The notes beneath the pieces are model-generated. The model ran no database searches. It saw nothing but the letters and a program-made list of their open reading frames with translations, and had not been told where the DNA came from. Shown here one piece after another: positions 1 to 14,109 of a stretch of 64,000 bases of DNA. Origin of the DNA: Thalassorhabdomicrobium marinisediminis (GTDB lineage: Bacteria; Pseudomonadota; Alphaproteobacteria; Rhodobacterales; Rhodobacteraceae); assembly GCF_003072065.1 (NCBI RefSeq), contig NZ_QCYG01000006.1, positions 248,001-312,000 of the forward strand. Reading direction: 5' to 3'. A program made the position numbers and the translations under genes. The first letter of the stretch is position 1; every line of letters begins with the position of its first letter.

Positions 1-1577
<1,577 letters not shown>

Positions 1578-1655
1578 GGCGCAAACCGCCTCAGCTCAGG
1601 GGCCGGTGAAACTCCGGCCCGCTCCATCCTCCCGCCATACTGAAAAGGTATCGAT

Positions 1656-4600
1656 ATGAACCAGGAACTGACAAACAACCCGTTCAACCCGCTCACCCCG
1701 GCGAAGACGTTTGACGAAATCAAAGTGAGCCTTGCCTCGCCCGAGCGGATCCTCTCGTGGTCCTTCGGTGAGATCAAGAAGCCCGAAACCATCAACTACC
1801 GCACGTTCAAGCCCGAGCGTGACGGCCTGTTCTGCGCGCGCATCTTTGGCCCGATCAAAGACTACGAATGTCTGTGCGGCAAATATAAGCGCATGAAGTA
1901 TCGCGGTGTTGTCTGCGAGAAATGCGGTGTCGAAGTCACGCTTCAGAAGGTCCGCCGTGAGCGTATGGGCCACATCGAGCTGGCCGCCCCCGTCGCGCAC
2001 ATCTGGTTCCTCAAGTCGCTGCCATCCCGCATCGGCCTGATGCTGGACATGACACTGCGCGATCTGGAACGCATCCTGTATTTCGAAAACTACGTCGTGA
2101 TCGAACCCGGCCTGACGGACCTGCAATACGGTGCCCTGATGACCGAGGAAGAATACCTCGACGCGCAGGACGCCTACGGCATGGACGCCTTCACCGCCAA
2201 CATCGGCGCTGAAGCGATCCGCGAAATGCTGGCCGCGATCGATCTGGAAGGCGAAGCGGAGCAGCTGCGCGAGGACCTCAAGGTCGCCACCGGTGAGCTC
2301 AAGCCCAAGAAGATCATCAAGCGTCTGAAGATCGTTGAAAGCTTCATCGAATCCGGCAACCGTCCGGAATGGATGATCCTCACGGTCGTGCCCGTGATCC
2401 CGCCAGAGCTGCGCCCGCTGGTGCCGCTGGATGGTGGCCGTTTCGCGACCTCCGACCTCAACGACCTGTATCGCCGCGTGATCAACCGGAACAACCGCCT
2501 CAAGCGGCTGATCGAGCTGCGCGCGCCGGACATCATCGTCCGCAACGAAAAGCGGATGTTGCAGGAATCCGTCGATGCGCTGTTCGATAACGGCCGCCGT
2601 GGCCGCGTCATCACCGGTGCCAACAAGCGCCCGCTGAAGTCGCTGTCGGACATGCTGAAAGGTAAGCAGGGTCGCTTCCGTCAGAACCTTCTCGGCAAGC
2701 GGGTCGACTTCTCGGGCCGTTCGGTCATCGTGACGGGGCCGGAACTCAAACTGCACCAGTGCGGCTTGCCGAAGAAGATGGCGCTGGAGCTGTTCAAGCC
2801 GTTCATCTACTCGCGGCTTGAGGCGAAGGGCCTGTCGTCCACCGTCAAGCAGGCCAAGAAGCTCGTTGAAAAAGAGCGTCCTGAAGTCTGGGACATCCTT
2901 GACGAAGTGATCCGCGAACACCCCGTTATGCTGAACCGTGCGCCCACGCTGCACCGTCTTGGCATTCAGGCGTTTGAGCCGGTTCTGATCGAAGGCAAGG
3001 CGATCCAGCTGCACCCGCTCGTGTGTTCCGCGTTCAACGCCGACTTCGACGGGGACCAGATGGCCGTTCACGTGCCGCTCTCGCTGGAAGCCCAGCTGGA
3101 AGCGCGTGTGCTGATGATGTCCACGAACAACGTGCTGTCGCCTGCCAACGGTGCGCCGATTATCGTGCCGTCGCAGGATATGATCCTTGGTCTTTACTAC
3201 ACGACCATCGAACGCGAAGGCATGAAGGGCGAAGGCATGGCCTTCGGCTCCATCGAAGAGGTCGAGCACGCGCTCGCCGCTGGTGAAGTGCACCTGCACG
3301 CCAAGATCCAGGCCCGCATTCCGCAGGTCGACGAGGACGGCAACGAAGTGATCAAACGCTTCGAAACCACGCCGGGCCGCGTGCGTCTGGGCGCGCTTCT
3401 GCCGCTCAACACCAAGGCGCCGTTCGAACTGGTGAACCGTCTGCTCCGCAAGAAAGAAGTGCAGCAGGTCATCGACACGGTCTATCGCTACTGTGGCCAG
3501 AAAGAGTCGGTCATTTTCTGTGACCAGATCATGACCATGGGCTTCCGGGAGGCGTTCAAGGCCGGCATCTCGTTCGGCAAGGACGACATGGTGATCCCCG
3601 ACAACAAGTGGACACTGGTCGACGACACGCGCGAGCAGGTGAAAGACTTCGAACAGCAGTATATGGACGGCCTGATCACTCAGGGCGAGAAGTATAACAA
3701 GGTTGTCGACGCCTGGTCGAAGGCCAACGACAAGGTCACCGACGCGATGATGACGACGATCTCGACCACGGCCCGCGCCGAGGACGGGTCCGAGTCCGAG
3801 CCGAACAGCGTTTACATGATGGCCCACTCCGGTGCCCGTGGCTCGGTCACGCAGATGAAGCAGCTGGGCGGCATGCGCGGCCTGATGGCCAAGCCGAACG
3901 GAGAGATCATCGAAACGCCGATCATCTCGAACTTCAAAGAAGGTCTGACCGTTCTTGAGTACTTCAACTCGACCCACGGGGCCCGGAAGGGTCTGTCGGA
4001 TACGGCGTTGAAGACCGCGAACTCAGGCTATCTGACCCGTCGTCTGGTGGACGTGGCGCAAGACTGCATCGTGCGCGAAGTCGACTGCGGCACCGAAACC
4101 GCGATTACCGCGGAAGCGGCGGTCAACGACGGTGAAGTCGTGGCGTCGATCTCCGAGCGTGTTCTGGGTCGGGTGTCGGCGGATGATGTCATCGCACCGG
4201 GGTCAGAAGAGGTGTTGGTGAAGGCCGGCGATCTGATCGACGAGCGGATGGCCGACGCGATCGAAACCGCTGGCGTGCAGAAGATGCGCATCCGCAGCCC
4301 GCTGACATGCGAGGCCGAGGACGGCGTCTGCGCCATGTGTTACGGTCGTGACCTTGCACGCGGCACGCGGGTGAACATCGGCGAAGCTGTCGGCATCATC
4401 GCCGCGCAGTCCATCGGTGAGCCCGGCACGCAGCTGACGATGCGGACCTTCCACATCGGCGGTGTTGCGCAGGGTGGCCAGCAGTCCTTCCTCGAGGCGT
4501 CCGTGGACGGCAAGGTGGAGTTCCGCAACGCCAACATCCTCGAGAACGACATGGGCGAGCAGATCGTCATGGGCCGCAACATGGTTCTGGCAATCGTCGG

Positions 4601-5909
4601 CGAGAACGGTGAAGAGCGGGCCAACCACAAGGTCGGCTATGGCTCCAAGGTGTTCGTCAAGGACGGGGCCGAGATCAAGCGCGGCGACAAGATGTTCGAA
4701 TGGGATCCCTACACCCTGCCGATCATCGCCGAGAAGGGCGGTACGGTTAAGTTCGTCGACCTCGTCAACGGGATCGCCGTGCGCGAAGACACCGATGACG
4801 CGACCGGCATGACCCAGAAGATCGTGACCGACTGGCGTTCTGCGCCCAAGGGCAACGAGCTCAAGCCGGAAATCCTGATCGTCGGCGAAGACGGTGAGCC
4901 TGTGCGCAACGATGCGGGCAACCCAGTCACCTATCCGATGTCCGTCGATGCGGTTCTCTCCGCGGAAGAAGGACAAGAGATCAAGGCCGGTGACGTGGTT
5001 GCGCGTATCCCGCGTGAAGGCGCCAAGACCAAGGACATCACCGGTGGTCTGCCACGGGTTGCGGAACTGTTCGAAGCCCGTCGTCCAAAGGATCACGCGA
5101 TCATCGCCGAAATCGATGGCTACGTGCGCTTTGGCAAGGACTACAAGAACAAGCGTCGCATCGCGATTGAGGCTGCGGACGATCCGGACACCAAGGTGGA
5201 ATACATGGTGCCCAAGGGCAAACACATCCCGGTTCACGAAGGCGACTTCGTGCAGAAGGGCGATTATATCATGGACGGCAATCCAGCGCCCCATGACATC
5301 CTCGCCATTATGGGTGTGGAAGCGCTTGCGGATTACATGATCGCCGAGGTGCAGGACGTCTATCGCCTGCAGGGTGTGAAGATCAACGACAAGCACATCG
5401 AGGTGATCGTTCGTCAGATGCTCCAGAAGTGGGAGATTTCCGACAGCGGTGAGACGACCTTGCTCAAGGGCGAGAACGTCGACAAGGCCGAGTTCGATGA
5501 AGCCAACGCCAAGGCGGTTGCCCGTGGTGGCCGCCCTGCACAGGGTGAACCGATCCTGCTCGGCATCACCAAGGCGTCGCTGCAGACCCGGTCGTTCATC
5601 TCTGCCGCGTCCTTCCAGGAAACCACGCGCGTGCTGACCGAGGCTTCGGTTCAGGGCAAGCGGGACAAGCTGGTCGGCCTGAAAGAGAACGTGATCGTCG
5701 GACGTCTGATCCCGGCCGGGACGGGGGGCGCCACCCAGCGCGTCACCCGCATCGCCCAGGAACGCGACAACGTGGTCATTCAGGCCCGCCGGGAAGAAGC
5801 GGAACAGGCGGCGGCCCTTGCCGCACCTGAGCCTGCGGCCGATGACATCGTGGGCGGGGATGAGTTCGACACGATCATCACCGACACCCCCGAAAGCCGC
5901 GACGAATAA
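1656..5909 (+). CDS. rpoC: RNA polymerase beta-prime subunit
   Basis: This is the catalytic largest subunit of RNA polymerase, 1417 residues, a normal bacterial length. The N-terminal zinc site is visible as Cys72, Cys74, Cys87 and Cys90. The Mg-binding motif NADFDGDQM lies near residues 461-469, and a second zinc-binding group ([11 protein letters not shown]) near residues 885-895. The bridge and trigger region follows ([17 protein letters not shown]). The ATG at 1656 gives the standard start [12 protein letters not shown]. The gene is co-oriented with rpoB and closed by a strong terminator 22 bases after the stop. Confidence 0.99.
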   Translation: MNQELTNNPFNPLTPAKTFDEIKVSLASPERILSWSFGEIKKPETINYRTFKPERDGLFCARIFGPIKDYECLCGKYKRMKYRGVVCEKCGVEVTLQKVRRERMGHIELAAPVAHIWFLKSLPSRIGLMLDMTLRDLERILYFENYVVIEPGLTDLQYGALMTEEEYLDAQDAYGMDAFTANIGAEAIREMLAAIDLEGEAEQLREDLKVATGELKPKKIIKRLKIVESFIESGNRPEWMILTVVPVIPPELRPLVPLDGGRFATSDLNDLYRRVINRNNRLKRLIELRAPDIIVRNEKRMLQESVDALFDNGRRGRVITGANKRPLKSLSDMLKGKQGRFRQNLLGKRVDFSGRSVIVTGPELKLHQCGLPKKMALELFKPFIYSRLEAKGLSSTVKQAKKLVEKERPEVWDILDEVIREHPVMLNRAPTLHRLGIQAFEPVLIEGKAIQLHPLVCSAFNADFDGDQMAVHVPLSLEAQLEARVLMMSTNNVLSPANGAPIIVPSQDMILGLYYTTIEREGMKGEGMAFGSIEEVEHALAAGEVHLHAKIQARIPQVDEDGNEVIKRFETTPGRVRLGALLPLNTKAPFELVNRLLRKKEVQQVIDTVYRYCGQKESVIFCDQIMTMGFREAFKAGISFGKDDMVIPDNKWTLVDDTREQVKDFEQQYMDGLITQGEKYNKVVDAWSKANDKVTDAMMTTISTTARAEDGSESEPNSVYMMAHSGARGSVTQMKQLGGMRGLMAKPNGEIIETPIISNFKEGLTVLEYFNSTHGARKGLSDTALKTANSGYLTRRLVDVAQDCIVREVDCGTETAITAEAAVNDGEVVASISERVLGRVSADDVIAPGSEEVLVKAGDLIDERMADAIETAGVQKMRIRSPLTCEAEDGVCAMCYGRDLARGTRVNIGEAVGIIAAQSIGEPGTQLTMRTFHIGGVAQGGQQSFLEASVDGKVEFRNANILENDMGEQIVMGRNMVLAIVGENGEERANHKVGYGSKVFVKDGAEIKRGDKMFEWDPYTLPIIAEKGGTVKFVDLVNGIAVREDTDDATGMTQKIVTDWRSAPKGNELKPEILIVGEDGEPVRNDAGNPVTYPMSVDAVLSAEEGQEIKAGDVVARIPREGAKTKDITGGLPRVAELFEARRPKDHAIIAEIDGYVRFGKDYKNKRRIAIEAADDPDTKVEYMVPKGKHIPVHEGDFVQKGDYIMDGNPAPHDILAIMGVEALADYMIAEVQDVYRLQGVKINDKHIEVIVRQMLQKWEISDSGETTLLKGENVDKAEFDEANAKAVARGGRPAQGEPILLGITKASLQTRSFISAASFQETTRVLTEASVQGKRDKLVGLKENVIVGRLIPAGTGGATQRVTRIAQERDNVVIQARREEAEQAAALAAPEPAADDIVGGDEFDTIITDTPESRDE

Positions 5910-5930
5910 GCGGCGCACATAAGAAAGTCC

Positions 5931-5964
5931 AAAGCCCCGTCAGAAATGGCGGGGCTTTTTGTTT
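5931..5964 (+). terminator. Intrinsic terminator after rpoC
   Basis: An inverted repeat (aaagccccg / cggggcttttt) with a short loop ends in a T run. It closes the rpoBC transcript before the next gene. Confidence 0.9.
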
Positions 5965-6132
5965 GTATTGAGGGCACCCACAGCATGTGCATGGCACGTA
6001 CCCAGGATTGCTGGTTCGGCTTCAAGAAGGCCGGACGCCTGTGTCTTCCGTTGGCCTAGCCGGACTGGCCCCGTTCATCCGCAAAAGCCGATGCCGCTGG
6101 CCTCCCCCTCCCAGTCGTGCCACACATCTCGC

Positions 6133-7047
6133 ATGATACGTTCAGACAACATGCGCGCGGCGCTTTTGATCGTGGTTTCCATGGCGGCGTTCACGATCAA
6201 CGACGCTTTCATGAAGCTCGCCTCGCCAGGCGTGCCGTTCTTCGAGCAGATATTCCTGCGCGGTGTTCTGATCACGCTCGGGTTGACCGGTCTGGCCTGG
6301 GCATTGGGGCAGCTCAGCTTCCGTCCATCGCGCAGGGATCGGGCGCTGACCCTGTTGCGCACGCTGACCGAGACCGTGGGCACCGTGATCTTCCTGACCG
6401 CGCTCTTCAGCATGCCCATCGCAAACCTGTCCGCGATCCTGCAGGCGCTGCCGTTGACCGTCACCCTTGCTGCGGCGGTGTTTCTGGGCGAGCCGGTGGG
6501 CTGGCGCCGGCTGCTGGCTATCCTCGTCGGGTTCATCGGGGTCGCGATTATCATCCGCCCCGGGTTCGAGGGGTTCTCGGTCTATTCCCTGTATGGCGTG
6601 GCCGCCGTTTGCGCGATCACCTTGCGCGACCTCACGGCACGCAAGCTCTCGGCCGAGATCCCGTCCATCCGCGTGGCCCTGTCCGCCGCGATCGGCGTGA
6701 CGGTGATGTCCGCCGCAGCTTCGCTCATCATGGGGGAACGCTGGGTCATGCCCGACACGGGCGCGGCCCTGCTCATGGCGGGGGCCGCCGTTTGCCTGAT
6801 GGTGGGCTATATCTCGGCGGTGGCGGGAATGCGCCTTGGGGAAGTTGGCTTCGTGGCCCCTTTCCGCTACACCTCACTTCTGGTGGCGTTGATCCTCGGA
6901 CGGGTGCTGTTCGACGAATTCCCCGACGCGCTGACCCTGCTGGGGGCGGGCATCGTCGTGGCGACCGGTTTGTTCACGTTGTTCCGCGAACGCCGCACGG
7001 CAACCGCCTCGACCGGCATCCCGCCGAAAGGCCTGCGCATCCGCTAG
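6133..7047 (+). CDS. DMT/EamA family transporter
   Basis: This is a 304-residue inner-membrane protein of the drug/metabolite transporter superfamily. It shows about ten hydrophobic segments and two EamA-type halves (for example MAAFTINDAFMKLAS near the N-terminus and FIGVAIIIRPGFEGF in the middle). The substrate cannot be read from the sequence; family members export metabolites, amino acids or drugs. The frame stays open upstream to 5959, but that extension overlaps the rpoC terminator and is Arg/Pro-rich, so the ATG at 6133 (MIRSDNMRAALL) is preferred; the ATG at 6151 is possible. It sits alone between the rpoBC terminator and the rpsL promoter. Confidence 0.85.
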   Translation: MIRSDNMRAALLIVVSMAAFTINDAFMKLASPGVPFFEQIFLRGVLITLGLTGLAWALGQLSFRPSRRDRALTLLRTLTETVGTVIFLTALFSMPIANLSAILQALPLTVTLAAAVFLGEPVGWRRLLAILVGFIGVAIIIRPGFEGFSVYSLYGVAAVCAITLRDLTARKLSAEIPSIRVALSAAIGVTVMSAAASLIMGERWVMPDTGAALLMAGAAVCLMVGYISAVAGMRLGEVGFVAPFRYTSLLVALILGRVLFDEFPDALTLLGAGIVVATGLFTLFRERRTATASTGIPPKGLRIR

Positions 7048-7065
7048 GCCCGCGGAACACCCGTG

Positions 7066-7094
7066 TTGACAGCCCGCGCGAGTCGACCTATGAA
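7066..7094 (+). promoter_or_regulatory. Promoter of the rpsL-rpsG-fusA-tuf operon
   Basis: A perfect -35 box TTGACA (7066-7071), a 17-base spacer and a -10 box TATGAA (7089-7094) precede rpsL by about 225 bases. No coding sequence is seen between this site and rpsL, so the operon has a long leader. Confidence 0.75.
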
Positions 7095-7320
7095 GCGCGC
7101 AACTTGGCCACGGGTCCGTCCTTGGTCAGGCATCATTATCGTCGTGGTCAAGATCCGACCTACTGCTGGTCCGATCCTCTGAATACCCAACCGCTCCGTA
7201 GCACCCGGTAAGGCTACGACAGCGGGTTGTTCGTGCTTTTTGGACGCAGGAAGCCCGTGAAATTGAAATCTGCGGCGATCATGCCGCTACACATGTGTAG
7301 GAAGTAGGGAAAAAAGCCCA

Positions 7321-7692
7321 ATGCCAACAATTCAACAGCTGATCCGGAATCCCCGTCAGCCCAAAGTCAAACGCTCGAAGTCCATGCACCTTGAGGGCAA
7401 CCCGCAAAAGCGCGGCGTCTGCACCCGTGTCTATACGACGACACCGAAAAAGCCGAACTCGGCCATGCGTAAGGTCGCCAAGGTGCGCCTGACCAACGGT
7501 TTCGAAGTCATCAGCTACATCGGCGGTGAAAGCCACAACCTTCAGGAACACTCTGTTGTCCTGATCCGTGGCGGCCGTGTGAAAGACCTTCCCGGTGTCC
7601 GTTACCACATCGTGCGCGGTGTTCTGGATACCCAGGGCGTCAAAGACCGTAAGCAACGCCGTTCGAAGTACGGCGCGAAGCGTCCGAAGTAA
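7321..7692 (+). CDS. rpsL: 30S ribosomal protein S12
   Basis: S12 is a decoding-centre protein of the small subunit, 123 residues, normal length. The segment [18 protein letters not shown] carries the conserved lysine where streptomycin-resistance substitutions occur; the wild-type lysine is present. The second accuracy loop is also visible ([11 protein letters not shown]). The start codon is the ATG at 7321, with purine-rich sequence upstream. It is the first gene of the str operon, followed by rpsG after 12 bases. Confidence 0.98.
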   Translation: MPTIQQLIRNPRQPKVKRSKSMHLEGNPQKRGVCTRVYTTTPKKPNSAMRKVAKVRLTNGFEVISYIGGESHNLQEHSVVLIRGGRVKDLPGVRYHIVRGVLDTQGVKDRKQRRSKYGAKRPK

Positions 7693-7704
7693 GGAAGAGA
7701 TAGC

Positions 7705-8175
7705 ATGTCACGTCGTCACGCCGCTGAAAAACGCGAAATCCTGCCAGACGCAAAGTTTGGCGATAAGGTCCTGTCCAAGTTCATGAACAACCTCATGATC
7801 GACGGGAAGAAATCCGTTGCCGAGCGCATCGTCTACAACGCCTTCGACCGCGTTGAGGACAAGCTCAAGAAGGCACCCGTGGAAGTGTTCCACGAAGCCC
7901 TCGACAACATCAAGCCGAACCTCGAAGTGCGCTCGCGCCGCGTCGGTGGTGCCACCTATCAGGTGCCCGTCGAAGTGCGCCCCGAACGCCGTGAGGCTCT
8001 GGCCATCCGCTGGTTGATCGCTGCTGCGAAGAACCGCAACGAAAAGACCATGGAAGAGCGCCTCGCCGGTGAGCTGGTCGACGCGGTCCAGGGCCGTGGC
8101 ACCGCCGTCAAGAAGCGCGAAGACACCCACAAGATGGCCGATGCGAACAAAGCATTCAGCCACTACCGCTGGTAA
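7705..8175 (+). CDS. rpsG: 30S ribosomal protein S7
   Basis: S7 nucleates assembly of the 3' domain of 16S rRNA, 156 residues. Conserved segments include [19 protein letters not shown] at the start, [18 protein letters not shown], and [17 protein letters not shown], which covers the rRNA-binding region. It is preceded by an aaggaaga ribosome-binding site and followed by fusA after 15 bases, so it is certainly cotranscribed. Confidence 0.98.
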   Translation: MSRRHAAEKREILPDAKFGDKVLSKFMNNLMIDGKKSVAERIVYNAFDRVEDKLKKAPVEVFHEALDNIKPNLEVRSRRVGGATYQVPVEVRPERREALAIRWLIAAAKNRNEKTMEERLAGELVDAVQGRGTAVKKREDTHKMADANKAFSHYRW

Positions 8176-8190
8176 GGGGAAGCAACCATT

Positions 8191-10308
8191 ATGGCACGCG
8201 ACTATCCAATCGAACTTTACCGCAACTTCGGTATTATCGCGCACATCGACGCCGGTAAGACGACCTGTTCCGAACGGATCCTGTTCTACACCGGCAAGAA
8301 CCACGTCATGGGTGAAACCCACGACGGCGCCGGCACCATGGACTGGATGGAGCAGGAGCAGGAACGCGGGATCACCATCACCTCGGCTGCGACGACCACC
8401 TTCTGGGAGCGCACCGAGAACGGCAAGGAGCCCGACAGCCCCAAGCACCGGATGAACATCATCGACACCCCCGGACACGTTGACTTCACCATTGAGGTCG
8501 AGCGTTCGCTGGCCGTGCTCGACGGTGCCGTGACTGTGCTGGACGGCAACGCCGGTGTTGAGCCGCAGACCGAAACCGTCTGGCGTCAGGCCGACCGCTA
8601 CAAAGTGCCGCGCGTTGTGTTCGTCAACAAGATGGACAAGATCGGCGCGGATTATCTGAACTGCGTTCGCATGATCGAAGACCGCACGGGCGCGACCGCG
8701 GTTCCAATCAACCTGCCGATCGGCTCCGAGTCCGCTCTGGAAGGCATCGTTGATCTGGTGACCATGGAAGAATGGCTGTGGCACGGCGACGACCTGGGCG
8801 CCTCCTGGGAGAAGGCCCCGATCCGGGCCGAAATGCAGGACCTCGCCGATGAATGGCGCAGCAAGCTGATCGAGGCCGCCGTCGAAATGGACGACGACGC
8901 GATGATGGAATACCTTGACGGCAACGAGCCCGACGTTCCCACGTTGCGCAAGTTGATCCGCAAGGGCTGTCTTGACCTGAAGTTCGTTCCCGTTCTGGGC
9001 GGCTCTGCGTTCAAGAACAAAGGCATGCAGCCTTTGCTCAACGCGGTTGTCGACTACCTGCCAAGCCCGAAAGACGTTGTCGACTACATGGGCTTTGCCC
9101 CCGGCGACGAAGAGGAAGTCCGTAACATCGCACGTCGTGCAGATGACGACATGCCGTTCTCGGGCCTCGCGTTCAAGATCATGAACGACCCCTACATGGG
9201 CACATTGACCTTCACCCGCATCTATTCCGGTACGCTGGAAAAGGGTGACACGTTGATGAACACCACCAAGGGCAACAAGGAACGCATCGGCCGTATGGTG
9301 ATGATGCACTCCAACAAGCAAGAAGAGATCACCGAGGCCTACGCCGGTGACATCATCGCGCTTGCGGGTCTGAAGAACACCACGACCGGTGACACCCTGT
9401 CTGACGAAAAGCAGCAGGTGGTTCTGGAAACGATGTCCTTCCCCGATCCGGTGATCGAGATCGCAGTCGAGCCCAAGACCAAGGCCGACCAGGAAAAGAT
9501 GTCCATGGGTCTGCAGCGCCTTGCAGCCGAAGACCCATCCTTCCGTGTTGAGACCGACCTCGAGTCCGGTCAAACCATCATGAAAGGCATGGGCGAACTT
9601 CACCTCGACATCCTGATCGACCGCCTCAAGCGCGAGTTCAAGGTCGAAGCGAACATCGGTGCGCCTCAGGTGGCCTATCGTGAGACCATCGGTCACGCGG
9701 TCGAGCACACCTACACCCACAAGAAGCAGTCGGGTGGTTCGGGTCAGTTCGGTGAGGTCAAGCTCAACATCATGCCGACAGAGCCGGGCGAAGGTTACTC
9801 CTTCGAGTCGCTCATCGTTGGTGGTGCGGTGCCCAAGGAATACATCCCGGGCGTCGAAAAGGGCATCCAGTCCGTCATGGACTCCGGTCCGCTGGCAGGC
9901 TTCCCGGTCATCGACTTCAAGGTGCAGTTGCTGGACGGTAAGTTCCACGACGTTGACTCCTCGGTCCTCGCCTTCGAGATCGCAGCACGGATGTGTATGC
10001 GTGAAGGCATGAAAAAGGCCGGCGCGAAGCTGCTGGAACCGATCATGAAGGTCGAAGTGATCACGCCTGAGGAATACACAGGCGGCATCATCGGTGACCT
10101 GACGTCCCGTCGGGGTCAGGTGCAGGGTCAGGATACGCGCGGCAACGCCATCGCGATCGACGCCTTCGTGCCACTGGCCAACATGTTCGGCTACATCAAC
10201 AACCTGCGCTCCATGTCGTCGGGCCGTGCGAACTTCACCATGCAGTTCGACCACTACGATCCGGTGCCAAGCAACATCTCTCAAGAGATCCAGGAAAAAT
10301 TCGCTTAA
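8191..10308 (+). CDS. fusA: Elongation factor G
   Basis: EF-G is the translocation GTPase, 705 residues, full length. The G1 motif AHIDAGKT is at residues 17-24, followed by the switch region [11 protein letters not shown], the G3 motif DTPGHVDF and the G4 motif NKMDK. The C-terminal domains IV-V are present ([15 protein letters not shown]). It lies between rpsG and tuf in the standard str order. A short ribosome-binding site (aagggga) precedes the ATG. Confidence 0.98.
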   Translation: MARDYPIELYRNFGIIAHIDAGKTTCSERILFYTGKNHVMGETHDGAGTMDWMEQEQERGITITSAATTTFWERTENGKEPDSPKHRMNIIDTPGHVDFTIEVERSLAVLDGAVTVLDGNAGVEPQTETVWRQADRYKVPRVVFVNKMDKIGADYLNCVRMIEDRTGATAVPINLPIGSESALEGIVDLVTMEEWLWHGDDLGASWEKAPIRAEMQDLADEWRSKLIEAAVEMDDDAMMEYLDGNEPDVPTLRKLIRKGCLDLKFVPVLGGSAFKNKGMQPLLNAVVDYLPSPKDVVDYMGFAPGDEEEVRNIARRADDDMPFSGLAFKIMNDPYMGTLTFTRIYSGTLEKGDTLMNTTKGNKERIGRMVMMHSNKQEEITEAYAGDIIALAGLKNTTTGDTLSDEKQQVVLETMSFPDPVIEIAVEPKTKADQEKMSMGLQRLAAEDPSFRVETDLESGQTIMKGMGELHLDILIDRLKREFKVEANIGAPQVAYRETIGHAVEHTYTHKKQSGGSGQFGEVKLNIMPTEPGEGYSFESLIVGGAVPKEYIPGVEKGIQSVMDSGPLAGFPVIDFKVQLLDGKFHDVDSSVLAFEIAARMCMREGMKKAGAKLLEPIMKVEVITPEEYTGGIIGDLTSRRGQVQGQDTRGNAIAIDAFVPLANMFGYINNLRSMSSGRANFTMQFDHYDPVPSNISQEIQEKFA

Positions 10309-10381
10309 GCCGTCAGCGGCTTAGGCTTCCCCCGGCCGCCGCGCCGGGGGTCCCACAACACGATTATTCAAGGAGGCCATC

Positions 10382-11557
<1,176 letters not shown>

Positions 11558-11591
11558 TCCGACCCCGCCGGACCACCACCGGACCCCAACG

Positions 11592-11620
11592 AAGGCCGCC
11601 CCACCCCGGGGCGGCCTTTT
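11592..11620 (+). terminator. Intrinsic terminator after tuf
   Basis: The arms aaggccgcc and ggcggcctttt flank a short C-rich loop and are followed by T residues, closing the str operon. A run of nine G residues follows at 11632-11640. Confidence 0.85.
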
Positions 11621-11708
11621 GCATGGAGGCAGGGGGGGGGCAATTGCCGTGCTCCGCGCCATGATATTCTTCTCGCCGGATAAAGTGCGGATGTCCGAAC
11701 AGAAGGTC

Positions 11709-11737
11709 TGGACAGGGCAGCCGACTCCCTCTATACG
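11709..11737 (+). promoter_or_regulatory. S10 operon promoter
   Basis: The -35 box TGGACA (11709-11714), a 17-base spacer and the -10 box TATACG (11732-11737) lie 123 bases before rpsJ. The element matches four other ribosomal promoters in this window, including the pyrimidine-rich stretch just before the -10 box. Confidence 0.75.
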
Positions 11738-11744
11738 CCCGCTA

Positions 11745-11833
11745 TCCAACAGGGGTGCGCCGACCGCGTGCCCCTCTTCCGTTGGAGATGAAGACGCGAT
11801 GAGGGTGCCGGATGAGCCGCCATCTTCCTCTCC
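11745..11833 (+). promoter_or_regulatory. Structured 5' leader of rpsJ
   Basis: The predicted leader begins with a two-tier hairpin: tccaac (11745-11750) pairs with gttgga (11781-11786), around an inner stem agggg/cccct (11751-11755/11771-11775). An alternative helix pairs ggagatgaag (11784-11793) with cttcctctcc (11824-11833), with one mismatch. The two share bases 11784-11786, so they compete. In E. coli the S10 leader is the L4 autoregulation target; a similar role here is an inference. Confidence 0.45.
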
Positions 11834-11860
11834 GTTGAGACCCGAGACATGGGTGATGAC

Positions 11861-12172
11861 ATGGCAGCAAGCCAGAATATCCGCATCCGTCTGAAGGCCT
11901 TTGACTATCGTGTGCTGGATGCCTCCACACAAGAGATCGTCAACACGGCCAAGCGGACAGGTGCTTCGGTACGGGGCCCGATCCCGCTTCCAAACAAGAT
12001 CGAAAAGTTCACCGTTCTGCGTGGACCGCACATCGACAAGAAATCCCGCGACCAGTTTGAAATGCGCACGCACAAACGGCTGCTGGACATCGTCGACCCG
12101 ACACCACAGACCGTGGACGCGCTGATGAAGCTCGACCTCGCTGCTGGCGTCGACGTCGAGATCAAGGTTTAA
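11861..12172 (+). CDS. rpsJ: 30S ribosomal protein S10
   Basis: S10 is a 30S head protein and also transcription factor NusE, 103 residues with the start chosen here. The ATG at 11861 gives [20 protein letters not shown], the family's usual N-terminus; the in-frame ATG at 11849 would add four residues and is less likely. Conserved segments include [19 protein letters not shown] and the C-terminal [13 protein letters not shown]. It is the first gene of the S10 operon, with rplC 12 bases downstream. Confidence 0.97.
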   Translation: MAASQNIRIRLKAFDYRVLDASTQEIVNTAKRTGASVRGPIPLPNKIEKFTVLRGPHIDKKSRDQFEMRTHKRLLDIVDPTPQTVDALMKLDLAAGVDVEIKV

Positions 12173-12184
12173 GGAGGGCATGGT

Positions 12185-13057
12185 ATGTTGCGCTCTGGTG
12201 TAATCGCGAAGAAGGTCGGCATGACCCGCCTTTTTCAAGAGGACGGGAAGCAGATCCCTGTGACCGTTCTTCAACTGGACAACCTGCAGGTCGTTGCTCA
12301 GCGGACCGCTGACAAAGACGGCTACACGGCTGTTCAACTTGGTGCCGGCACGGCCAAGGCAAAGCGGACCTCTGCCGCGATGCGCGGTCACTTTGCCAAG
12401 GCAAACGTTGAGCCCAAGCGGAAGGTCGCGGAATTCCGCGTCGCCGAGGAAAATCTCATCCCCGTCGGGGAAGAGATCATCGCCTCGCACTACTTCGAAG
12501 GCCAATTCGTCGACGTCTCCGGCACATCCATCGGTAAAGGGTTTGCGGGTGCGATGAAGCGTTGGAACTTCGGCGGTCTGCGCGCGACGCACGGTGTGTC
12601 CATCTCGCACCGTTCGCACGGCTCGACTGGTCAGTGTCAGGACCCCGGCAAGGTGTTCAAGGGCAAGAAAATGGCCGGTCATATGGGTGCGGCCAAGATC
12701 ACCACGCAGAACCTTCAGGTCGTCAAGACCGATAGTGAGCGTGGCCTGATCATGGTCAAGGGCGCTGTTCCCGGGTCCAAGGGCAACTGGGTCACCATCA
12801 AGGATGCGGTGAAGAAGCCGATCCCTGAAAACGTGATCTATCCTGCTGCTCTGGCCTCTGCCGCCCGTGAAGCCCAGCGTCTGGCTGATGAAGCTGCTGC
12901 ACAGGCTGCCGCAGAAGAAGAAGCCGCAGCAAAGGCCGCCGCAGAAGAGCAAGCCGCACAGGAAGCTGCTGCTCTGAAGGATGCCGAAGCCTCCATCGAA
13001 GCCGATCGTGCTGACGAAGGTGGCGCAGCGGAAGGAGACAAGTCCGATGAAAGCTGA
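12185..13057 (+). CDS. rplC: 50S ribosomal protein L3 with long Ala/Glu tail
   Basis: L3 is an early 23S rRNA assembly protein near the peptidyl-transferase centre. The core (about 220 residues) is canonical: [18 protein letters not shown] at the start, and the central loop with [19 protein letters not shown] and GKKMAGHMG, which carries the PrmB-type methylation glutamine in [10 protein letters not shown]. At 290 residues it is about 70 longer than the usual protein. The excess is a C-terminal tail of Ala/Glu repeats ([19 protein letters not shown]), predicted helical or coiled coil, ending in an acidic stretch. The gene overlaps rplD by 11 bases. Confidence 0.97.
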   Translation: MLRSGVIAKKVGMTRLFQEDGKQIPVTVLQLDNLQVVAQRTADKDGYTAVQLGAGTAKAKRTSAAMRGHFAKANVEPKRKVAEFRVAEENLIPVGEEIIASHYFEGQFVDVSGTSIGKGFAGAMKRWNFGGLRATHGVSISHRSHGSTGQCQDPGKVFKGKKMAGHMGAAKITTQNLQVVKTDSERGLIMVKGAVPGSKGNWVTIKDAVKKPIPENVIYPAALASAAREAQRLADEAAAQAAAEEEAAAKAAAEEQAAQEAAALKDAEASIEADRADEGGAAEGDKSDES

Positions 13058-13664
13058 TGCAATCAAACTGGATGGCGCACAGGCCGGTTCCGTCGATCTG
13101 AACGACGAAATCTTCGGTCTTGAGCCGCGCGTGGACATCCTCCACCGTGTGGTCCGCTGGCAGCGCAACAACGCGCAGCAGGGCACCCACAAGGTGAAGA
13201 CCCGGTCCGAAGTGAAATACTCGACCAAGAAGATCTATCGCCAGAAGGGCACCGGCGGCGCACGCCACGGCGCACGTTCGGCTCCGATCTTCCGCGGTGG
13301 CGGTATCTACAAGGGTCCGACCCCACGCAGCCACGGTCACGAGCTGACCAAGAAGTTCCGCAAGCTCGGCCTGCGTCATGCGTTGTCTGCGAAAGCCGCA
13401 GCGGGTGAGCTGGTCATCGTGGACTCGGTTGACATGAAGGACGCGAAAACCTCGGTTCTGGCCAAGCAGGTCAAGGATCTCGGTTGGAAGCGCGCCCTTG
13501 TGATCGACGCTCAGGTGTCCGAAAACTTCGCCGTTGCCGCGCGCAACATTGCAACCATCGACGTGCTGCCCTCTGTGGGTGCCAACGTCTACGACATCCT
13601 GAAGTCCGACACGCTTGTGTTGACCAAGGCTGGCGTCGAAGCACTGGAGGCTCGTTTGTCATGA
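13047..13664 (+). CDS. rplD: 50S ribosomal protein L4
   Basis: L4 lines the polypeptide exit tunnel and in some bacteria represses the S10 operon, 205 residues. The start is the ATG at 13047 ([10 protein letters not shown]), preceded by an aaggaga site inside the end of rplC; the open frame from 12981 is only read-through in the rplC tail. The extended loop that reaches into the tunnel is visible as [21 protein letters not shown]. The stop overlaps the rplW start as ATGA, so translation is coupled. Confidence 0.97.
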   Translation: MKADAIKLDGAQAGSVDLNDEIFGLEPRVDILHRVVRWQRNNAQQGTHKVKTRSEVKYSTKKIYRQKGTGGARHGARSAPIFRGGGIYKGPTPRSHGHELTKKFRKLGLRHALSAKAAAGELVIVDSVDMKDAKTSVLAKQVKDLGWKRALVIDAQVSENFAVAARNIATIDVLPSVGANVYDILKSDTLVLTKAGVEALEARLS

Positions 13665-13957
13665 GCGCGAAAGCAGAACACTACGACGTGATCCGCAAGC
13701 CGGTCATCACCGAAAAGGCGACCATGGCTTCCGAAGCCAATGCCGTCGTCTTCGAAGTGGCGATCGATAGCAACAAACCCCAGATCAAAGAAGCTGTTGA
13801 AGCTCTTTTTGGTGTGAAGGTCAAAGCGGTCAACACCTCGATCACCAAAGGCAAGGTCAAGCGGTTCCGCGGCCAGCTCGGCACCCGTAAGGATGTCAAG
13901 AAAGCCTATGTGACGCTTGAGGAAGGCAACACCATCGACGTGAGCACCGGTCTGTAA
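13661..13957 (+). CDS. rplW: 50S ribosomal protein L23
   Basis: L23 sits at the tunnel exit and docks trigger factor and SRP, 98 residues. The ATG at 13661 overlaps the rplD stop by four bases. Typical segments are [15 protein letters not shown], which opens the family, and [26 protein letters not shown] strong terminator begins about 25 bases after the stop, so rplB, which normally follows in the S10 operon, is separated from it here. Confidence 0.97.
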   Translation: MSAKAEHYDVIRKPVITEKATMASEANAVVFEVAIDSNKPQIKEAVEALFGVKVKAVNTSITKGKVKRFRGQLGTRKDVKKAYVTLEEGNTIDVSTGL

Positions 13958-13982
13958 GGACCTGCCTGTCGAACTAGAACAC

Positions 13983-14016
13983 GAAAGGCCCCTGCGTGCG
14001 CGCAGGGGCCTTTTTC
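13983..14016 (+). terminator. Intrinsic terminator after rplW
   Basis: A GC-rich inverted repeat (gaaaggcccctgcg / cgcaggggcctttttc) with a T run ends the first ribosomal block. Confidence 0.93.
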
Positions 14017-14109
14017 GTGTGTGGGGGGGCTGGCGATGGAAGGCCTGAAATCCCTTTGCTCGGGGTGGGGCAGGGGAGGTGGCACCGCAAACGCCGCGCC
14101 GGCAGTATT

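Noticed and set aside
11632-11640. Run of nine G residues after tuf
   Set aside because: It is in non-coding DNA behind a terminator; a phase-variation role has no target gene nearby. It may be a sequencing weak spot.
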